Below are positions 57,353-64,000 of a stretch of 64,000 bases of DNA, in pieces (positions within the stretch are counted from its first letter, which is position 1; each line of letters begins with the position of its first letter). The notes under the pieces were generated by a model, which saw nothing but the letters and a program-made list of their open reading frames with translations, was not told the DNA's origin and ran no database searches. The position numbers and the translations under genes are program-made. The stretch is from Acanthosoma haemorrhoidale (Eukaryota; Arthropoda; Insecta; Hemiptera; Acanthosomatidae). The stretch is taken from assembly GCA_930367205.1 (NCBI GenBank), contig OV884011.1, positions 120,091,866 through 120,155,865 on the forward strand. Reading direction: 5' to 3'.

Positions 57353-57905
57353 AGTAAACTCCTTAAGCAGAGTAGCTATTATTGTGAAATAGGTACTCAC
57401 ACGTTTTTGTTGGGTTTCACACTGAACAATTAGCTTGGATTGTTTCACATAATTACAAATCACCTTGTGTTATTTATATGTTATTTGAGCTCAATATACA
57501 ATGTTTCGTTTATCAGTAAATTGAACATTCGAAAGGGATAGTCTTGGCAGTGATGTCTGATAAAGGCACAGCTCCTGTTCAACGTGTTAAACGATATATC
57601 GTGGGGAGTAAGAATTCGTTTTTTGTTTCTTTTTTTTTTTATTTTTCTTTCTTTTTTTTTCAATTTCTTAGCGATTTTTTTTATTACTTGACACATCCAA
57701 TTTCTTAAATTTGGGGATAAATTACTAATAATTTTTTTTTAATTATTATAATTATCAGCGGTTAAACAAAGGCAAGTTAAACAGGACCCCGACCGGGCCC
57801 TCGGCGGGTTGCAGCCCTTTCGGCAAGTTATATGCTTTAGCCTTTTTAGAAGCCGCCTGATCCCACACTTTTGTGGGTGTATATTTTGGTTCGTGTATAT
57901 AGTCA
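57353..57905. other. AT-rich DNA, possible Gypsy 5' flank
   Basis: T-rich runs and a short GC-rich patch at 57,785-57,830. The sequence just before the Gag start might include the 5' LTR or leader of the Gypsy element, but no matching copy was found downstream to confirm an LTR. Confidence 0.4.
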
Positions 57906-58540
57906 ATGTTTATACGTCATTGCATATCCAGCAGTGTCACTAAATTACACACAACGGTGGGTGCATTAGAATTCGATATCTTAGAGCAAACATCAGAAAT
58001 TGTTAAGAAACCACCAAATAATCCATATGAGGAACTGAAAAAGAGATTAATTGATAATTATACTGAATCAGAGCAACGTAAAATTAGGCAGCTTTTGGAA
58101 AGTAAGCTTAGGAGACGAGAAGCCTGCACAAATTTCATGAAATTCAGCGGGAGGTACAATTAGTTCGGACAAGCTACTAATTTTTATATATGGGCTCCTT
58201 GCATCAAAACAGACAAGCCTGACTGTGTGCATAAAGGTGCATAACCCCAATGAAGTATGCTCTATAACCCCTCATAATAACCATTCGAAAGAGCAAATAA
58301 AAGAACTCGCACAGCTAGCAGCACTGACAGCACAAAGTAAATGATCTTAGTCAACAGCCAAAGCCACCTTATAGAAACCGGAACCAGTCGAAGAAAAAAG
58401 ACGAGCAAGCATCTACATGGCTTTGTTTATTTTATTTTAAGTATTAAGTACCATGCTAAACAAATGCGGGGGTCCGTGCAACTAGAAATTTTTAACTTCC
58501 AGTGAAGGCCAACAGAAAACTAGATGTGGTGCTGGATGTG
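57906..58540 (+). pseudogene. Gypsy Gag fragment
   Basis: An 85-codon open frame (57,906-58,163) reads LEFDILEQTSEIVKKPPNNP, YEELKKRLIDNYTESEQRKI and RQLLESKLRRREACTNFM. The P.NPY..LK..LI..YTESE...IRQLL motif is typical of arthropod Gypsy Gag capsid. Further on, in other frames, are QIKELAQLAALTAQSK, PPYRNRNQSKKK and, at 58,415-58,475, a degenerate CWFHFKYG...KC..PC nucleocapsid-like knuckle. The protein is broken by stops and shifts. Confidence 0.7.
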
Positions 58541-59350
58541 GTGAAAACCAGAACCGAACAGAACCACTAGGCTCCTTTCCCGCAGGTGGTGGATTTTACC
58601 ATGTTCACATAGATATAGTTAGTCCCTTGCCACCTCCACTCGAGGCAACAAAGGTATAGTTACACCATGATAGATCGTTTAGCACGTTTGACGGAAGCTG
58701 TAGTTGTTGCGGAAATCACTGCCGAGACTGTCGCTTTAGCATTTTATCGAGGATGGATCTCCAGATTTTGGGCCTCCGACGGGTAACAACGGATCAATGC
58801 TGTCAATTTGCGTTTGGATTATTCAGAAGTCTATCGAACTCGTAAGCCACAAAAAACGCTAGAACTATAGTACACCACCTTCAGACCAATAGGTGTATTG
58901 AGCGATGATACAGACCATTAAATGTGGTTCTGACTGCACATATTCATTCTCGTCAGTGGTTGTACATCTTGCCAGTTGTGCTTCTTGGCCTACGTATGTC
59001 AGTCAGGAAAGGCACCAATAGTAGCATAACCGATAGTAAGCCAGGTACCTAGATAACCCGGTGATTTTTGACAAAAACCGCCACTAAGAGAATGAGATTG
59101 AAGCGCTTCAGCGGTTACTTAAAACAATGAAACATATACGACCCACACATTTGGTCGCAAATTAAGGAAATTTTTCGTCCAAAAAGCACTTTCTTCGTAT
59201 ATCCATGTATTTCTGTGCGTTGATGGGGTTAAGAAACCGTCAGAAACTCCTTACTCTGGACCGTATCTAGTCACTAGGAACACCAACAAATATTTTAGGA
59301 TTTGGCTCTCGGAGAATTTTACAATTATGCCGGGTAGAGTGTGTTTCATA
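58541..59350 (+). pseudogene. Gypsy integrase fragment
   Basis: Core of a DDE integrase in shifting frames: NRTEPLGSFPAGGGFYHVHI and D with IV.PLPP (first catalytic Asp, about 58,595), MIDRF (58,668), EAVVVAEITAETVALAFYRG, WISRFG, a degenerate TTDQ...QF.FGLFRSL (second Asp, about 58,790), RQWLYILPVVLLGLRMSVRK with GTNSS (58,955), and a C-terminal KPSETPYSGPYLVTRNTNKY then FRIWLSENFTIM (59,235-59,330). All motifs fit insect Gypsy integrases in order. Not functional. Confidence 0.75.
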
Positions 59351-60588
59351 GAATTACCTGCAGGTATTTATATGTTGTTTTAACTAAGTTTTTATTAATC
59401 AATAAATTGTGAATTCTATTTACTTTGTACTTTTTGTACGGACTTGCCCTTGCCGAACATATACTTGAACTTTGATCTGAGCTTGAATCACGATCCGAAA
59501 GATCATCACTTGCATCGTGGCATCTGGTCTGTATTAGTCTCCCAGTTTTGATCCTCTACTTGAAACTCTTCTTTTTCCATCGTCAGTGTACTCCGAAACA
59601 CTCCTGTCTTCTACACACAATTGTTGAAGTAGTCCACGTAGTTTTCTACGTACTGCGTGAGAAACTGGCAGCACCTTGTGGAATTTGAACATCGTTCATT
59701 ACGTTCACTGAACTTCATCAGACACACAACTGCAATAAGATTTGAAAAGGAGAGAGTTGAAAAGAGGAAGGTAGCAAGATTCCAAATTCATAGTCATTAG
59801 ATTAAAGGTTTGGCCATTTTCAAAAGGTGGATATTCATCATACCCTCACGTTACCAACTAAGATTCAAACAATAAATAAATAATGCAATCACATTTTATG
59901 GAGTAGTACTAATTAACACAAAACATTAACTGTTAATAAATGGTTCAAAATAGTAATAACATATTAAGGTGAAATTTGACAGATTGTTTAATCATGTCTA
60001 TAACCACATATAACCATTAGCCTAGCAATCTGCAGGTCAAGACCCATTCTCCAGCTGCCTGGCTTTGCCCATATTATTTCCGTGGGTCGGCCGCAGAAAC
60101 AATTTTAGCTCTCCCAGGCAGGAAATAGAGCCGTCCAGACAGATTGGTCACGTGCTTTGACCAATCCCTCATCAAATTATACACTAATTTAGCTAAGTAG
60201 AGGTACATTTTCGCCGTAATTGACACTGATCATTTATGTAACCTGACCTGAAGTCATTATTTACTCGGTTCACTATACGAGTGTAATTATTTTTTTTTAA
60301 TTTTCTGATCAGTTTAATCTTTAACTGACTAAAGAATTATGTCTTCTATCCAATTCCCGCTACAAACTAACACGCTCACTGAATTAAAAAGTCATCCAGT
60401 GATCAACTGATCACTCCTTGGTAGACTCTCACTACCTTCCTGACTCCATCCGCCTTTCTAGGCATTCCACACCCCATATCCTTCTCATACATCCTTCAAA
60501 TAGGGGCCTCCCCTTAGTGAAAGGCACTTTCCAGCCAAAAATAATTTTCCTTATTTTTCCCACATTCCTATTTTTATAAGTTTGAGAG

Positions 60589-60592
<4 letters not shown>
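59351..60592. other. Unassigned DNA
   Basis: The minus-strand sequence of 59,480-59,760 has a mixed composition and charged translated stretches, but no motif I can name. The remaining sequence is AT-rich. Confidence 0.45.

Positions 60593-60639
<47 letters not shown>
60593..60639. repeat. 47-base A homopolymer
   Basis: An uninterrupted run of A, counted as 8 bases at the end of one line and 39 in the next. It could be a retroposon poly(A) tail or an assembly artefact; no retrogene is recognised just upstream. Confidence 0.9.
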
Positions 60640-60641
<2 letters not shown>

Positions 60642-60924
60642 GATCACAATATTTTATATTTATACATTCGAAAATTCTAACTGGGAGAGCTTAGGAAAAA
60701 AAACTGATAGCACAGAAATATTTCGGAACTAATAAAGTGATAAGGGATTTGATCAGTTTATTGTATTAGTTGGAGTGTTCGATTATACAAAAAGTATTTT
60801 TATAATTACTGTTGCTGTCTATATACTTTGAGCACAAGGTTTTAGCCAAAATAAAAAGAAAACACTTCACTTTGAAACTCTTTTATTCTCCATTAAGTGT
60901 TTTCCACTATAACCCCTAGTTCAG
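60640..60924. other. AT-rich DNA, nothing recognised
   Basis: Nothing recognised between the A run and the LINE 5' end. Confidence 0.5.
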
Positions 60925-61196
60925 TTACAAAATTGTTCCAGCAGGCAACTTGAGTGAGTAAATTGCTTATTATATTTAGAGTGAAGTGTAATAAGTGATA
61001 TCGGAATGAGTAGTCGGCCATATTGGAACGCCTTACCAGACGTTCACCGATCGTTCACTAACGGTAGTTCTCTGAGCCATTCGGTCTAGTGGCTCAGAGC
61101 CAAGACCCGTAACTCACCACTGGGAGTTGTGAGCTTGAATTCCACCGGCGCTACGTACTTCTTTTCTACTAATAAAAAAACCGTTGTTATGATAAA

Positions 61197-62521
61197 ATGA
61201 GATTTTATCAACAACTAATGTCTCAAAATAAGAAAAAAAGATCTAGGTCACTAGGTCCAACTCCAACACCGTCGCCTGTAAAGCGAAAACCAAGAAGGTC
61301 GAATAGGAACGTACAAATGACCTCCTCTGCAGCTAGTTGCATGGAGGAGATACCTCCACAGGCCAGCACATCCAAAAAAGAAACAGCCTTAGTCGCCTTT
61401 TTTCACGCCAAACACCTTTGAGGCTTTGAAAAATATCCCAACAGAAGAAATGGAAGTCAACAAAACTCCAACACAGCCCGAACTGCCTGCTCTTTTTGTA
61501 CGGAAACATTAGCAACTTCAAATTACTATGCTCACAAATGAGCAAAATTGTAGGTACCGGAAAATATACGTGCCTCAATCGCTCTCGGGATACGAAAATT
61601 TCCCCAGACACTCCCGATACTTATCGAGCGATTGTTAAATATTTAGATGAAACCAATGCAGACTACCACACCTACCAATTAAAGCAGGAACGATCACTCC
61701 GAGTGGTGATCAGAAATTTGCAACCGACCACACCAGCTGACGAAATAGAAGAAGAACTCTCAGCTCTCGGATACAAAGTTCGCCAAATAACAAACGTGTT
61801 GCGCGAGGATAGGCAACAGGATGAATCAATAAAAACGGCATTACCACTGTTCTTTGTTGATCTCGAGAGGACACCTGGAGTCGAGAAGATATACGACCTA
61901 ACAAACCTGTACTACACTAGGGTACAGGTTGAAAAACCGTATCCCAATCGCGATATCATATAGTAACATAACTGTCAGGCGTATGGGCATACAAAATCTT
62001 ACTGCCACCACCCTCCCAGGTGTGTTAAGTGCAGTGAGCAGCACAAAACCGAATTGTGCAAAAAGCCCCTTAAATCGCCTGCGGTATGCGTGCTTTGCCA
62101 GCAAGGACATTCGGCCAACTACAAGGGCTGCGAGGCCTACAGAACGCTGAAGTCCAGGACAGAACAACGTCATCAGCCAGAAGAGAAAAAACTTGCAGCA
62201 AGAAGAGCGAGCGGCCCAGCCAGAAATTTGAGGCCTTTTGTCTCTTTTGCCGATGCCGTTTGCAACAGAGAGCAGTCACAGGCACCGCCCACTCCCTGTT
62301 CACAAGATCACCTTTCCCAGCATTCCATTCATCCCGTTAACCCTCAACCTCAATCTCATCCTCAATCACACATCTCGCATATTCCTCCACCTTCAAGTTC
62401 TTCAGATCTTACTAGCCTATTAACCTCATTCCTTACAGAGTTCAGAACCCTAATTACCCTTCTCATTTCCCTTCTTAAAAATCTTGTCTCCTACCTTATC
62501 CCCATTAAACAAAATCCATAA
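61197..62521 (+). pseudogene. LINE family 1 ORF1 (Gag-like), nearly full length but broken
   Basis: The ATG at 61,197 starts MRFYQQLMSQNKKKRSRSLG. The first frame ends at 61,421 after SNRNVQMTSSAASCMEE. A second frame, 61,496-61,963, has YHTYQLKQERSLRVVIRNLQ, PTTPADEIEEELSALGYKV and the FFVDLERTPGVEKIYDLTNL pre-C2HC domain, ending in a stop at the point where the first knuckle Cys stands in the 55.1-kb copy. A third, 62,054-62,521, holds KSPAVCVLCQQGHSANYKGC, RNLRPFVSFADAV and the proline-rich C-terminus. Protein role: RNA binding and particle formation for retrotransposition. Confidence 0.85.
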
Positions 62522-63410
62522 GTGGATCCTTCTGACTCCTTATCCATTCTTCTTTGGAATGCGAATGGTGTTCGCACCCACACTAACGAACTGACAGTAC
62601 TACTCCACGACAAAAACATCGACGTAGCTCTCATTACTGAAACGAGTAAACGACCATTTACTGTTCGACAGTACAAGACTTGTCGAACTGATCACCCAGA
62701 TGGAACAGCTCATGCAGGTACCGCTGTAATTGTCCATAACTCCATATCCCACCACATAGTTCCTCTGGTAGCACATGATTTCCTTCAATCCACTGCAGTG
62801 TCAATCACCACCTTCACTTTTCCCCTTACACTAGCATCAGTGTACTGCCCTCCCAATAAATCCATTTCCGACTCCCAATTCATCTCCTTTCTAGACTCAA
62901 TCGGACATCGTTTCCTTTAATGCGAAGCACCAACACTGGGGTCAAGATCCACTAATACACGAGGACGTGCTTTGCTGTCTGCACTCACACGGAAACATTG
63001 CTCAACTATCACTCCTGACACAGCCACCTATTGGCCATCTGATCTCAACCTAAATCCTGATCTCCTTGACTTATTTTTTTACAATAGTTTAGGAACACTA
63101 AACTATTCACTCACGCGCCTCGATGACCTCTCCTCTGATCATAGTCCTTTATTATTAACCATTTCCCTAAGACCAATTCACAAACTGCCTCCTCCTTCAT
63201 TTATTAGGGGCCCAGTTGACTGGGACCACTTCCACCAGCTTCTTACAGAGTCCGTAAACCTCAAATTGTCCCTGAAAACATTCCAAGACCTAGACGATGC
63301 AGTGCATTCTTTCACTACTCTGGTCCAGAGGTCGGCTTGGGAGGCATCGTCACCCAAAAATCTATAATCATAATCGTTTACCTCAGCATCTCAAAGACCT
63401 AATCCAATTC
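62522..63410 (+). pseudogene. LINE family 1 ORF2: APE-type endonuclease, frameshifted
   Basis: Apurinic-endonuclease-like domain that nicks target DNA. It reads SILLWNANGVRTHTNELTVL, VALITET (catalytic Glu), AGTAVIVHNS, ASVYCPPNKSISDSQFISFL and stops at 62,920 because about 12 bases present in the 56.05-kb copy (encoding VVGD) are missing. Similarity resumes at NAKHQHWG, then in frame 62,972-63,367 YSLTRLDDLSSDHSPLLLTI, which contains the SDH catalytic motif. The open frame begins with GTG right after the ORF1 TAA, and no ATG is present there in either copy, so the true ORF2 start is uncertain. Confidence 0.85.
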
Positions 63411-64000
63411 AAACGCCGCTCCAGAACAGTGTGGCAAAGACACCGGCATCCTGCTGATCGCCGCTCGTACAATCAGTACTGCCGATTGGTAAAGCGATTG
63501 GCATCCTTCTGTTCCGATTCTTTCAATTCCTACCTCTCCTCTTTGTCTAACAGGGATAACTCCTTGTGGAGTGTAACCAACAAAATCCTAAAGTATCAAC
63601 CTGTTTCACATCCACTCCGTCGTGATGATGGGTCCTGGGCGGCTTCGGATGGGGATAGGTCGGAGGAATTTGCTCTGCATCTTACCCATACTTTCACACC
63701 TCACCTTTCTCATCAAAGCCATACTCACAGCACAACTGTGGAAGATTTCCTCAATTCACCTATTCCTCTCTCTCTTCCACCAAAAGCCGTTAATCCCTCT
63801 GAGGTCAAATATCATCTGAAAAACTTACCTTACCGAAAATCCCCTGGATATGATCTCCTTACTCCTCAAATTCTCAAACAGCTTCCTCCTAAAGCCATAA
63901 TCTTTTTAACCTATATATATATAATTGCATTATCCAAACGACCCACTTTCCTCTCCTCTGGAAACATTCCATTATTGTCCTATTCGCCAAACCCCCCAAA
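63411..64000 (+). pseudogene. LINE family 1 ORF2: linker and start of reverse transcriptase, partial
   Basis: After the endonuclease the sequence encodes the linker (SYNQYCRLVKR, CSDSFNSYLSS, DNSLWSVTNKILKYQPVSHP, DDGSWAASD) and then the RT N-terminus (LPPKAVNPSEVKYHLKNLPY, RKSPGYDLLTPQILKQLPPK) up to the edge at the KP.KPP block. The frame changes at least twice. The sequence around 63,731 corresponds to the point where the copy at 39,075 is joined to ORF1. The window ends before the first catalytic Asp. Confidence 0.8.

Larger units (their letters stand above)
57906..59350 (+). mobile_element. Ty3/Gypsy retrotransposon, deleted from gag to integrase
   Basis: Gag sequence at the 5' side, then within one junction at about 58,545 the integrase core of pol. 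Protease, reverse transcriptase and RNase H are absent. Length is about 1.45 kb, compared with 4-6 kb for a complete element. LTRs could not be identified. Frequent stops. Confidence 0.75.
60925..64000 (+). mobile_element. LINE family 1, most complete copy, cut by the window edge
   Basis: 5' UTR (60,925-61,196) homologous to that at 38,490, then ORF1, endonuclease and the beginning of reverse transcriptase; the window ends inside the RT fingers. It retains all regions in order, with scattered frameshifts and one small deletion in the endonuclease. Its structure defines family 1: two ORFs, APE endonuclease and an RT of the Jockey type. The 3' end is outside the window. Confidence 0.9.

Overview
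This is AT-rich, gene-poor nuclear DNA of an arthropod, most likely an insect. The grounds are a spliced C2H2 zinc-finger gene of the Scratch (Snail superfamily) type, and many decayed transposable elements of kinds common in insect genomes: Jockey-superfamily LINEs, Ty3/Gypsy, LTR elements, a Tc1-like transposon and MITEs. I see no rRNA, tRNA, CRISPR array or prokaryotic-type operon. I cannot name the species.

The only confident host gene is the terminal coding exon of scratch (48,651-49,651, + strand). It has a clear 3' splice site and five zinc fingers and is followed by an AT-rich 3' UTR. The exon that should encode the N-terminal SNAG repressor motif was not found, so it lies in unrecognised sequence upstream or outside the window. 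Much of 1-48,650 may therefore be intron or regulatory DNA of scratch. Three GC-richer islands (about 10.2, 33.3 and 36.1 kb) are candidate regulatory elements.

The rest is mostly repeats. LINE family 1 (Jockey type) has copies at 13.7-14.8 (-), 16.6-19.0 (-), 31.6-32.1 (+), 38.5-40.8 (+), 41.3 (+, tail only), 48.0 (-, tail only), 54.3-57.35 (+) and 60.9-64.0 kb (+, runs off the window), plus a diverged relative at 25.3 kb (-). All are truncated, frameshifted or internally deleted. LINE family 2 lies at 8.1-9.1, 10.7-11.1 and 31.1-31.6 kb, all on the minus strand. A third LINE type is left as an ORF2 C-terminus at 19.0-19.35 kb.

Other elements are: a 660-bp-armed inverted repeat (0.53-3.87 kb); a pair of 229-bp near-identical LTR-like repeats around 1.4 kb of non-coding DNA (21.07-22.93 kb) with a 48-bp-arm hairpin beside it; a probable solo LTR inside a LINE (17.49-17.84 kb) with a diverged relative at 6.2-7.05 kb; a complete but dead 1.15-kb Tc1-like element (36.79-37.94 kb); a mariner-type mini-MITE (42.47 kb); a second MITE (27.35 kb); a repeat carrying remnants of an uncharacterised arthropod protein (43.6-44.4 kb); and a Gypsy element deleted from gag to integrase (57.9-59.35 kb).

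No multi-gene pathway is encoded here. The interest lies in the element architectures and in possible scratch regulatory DNA.
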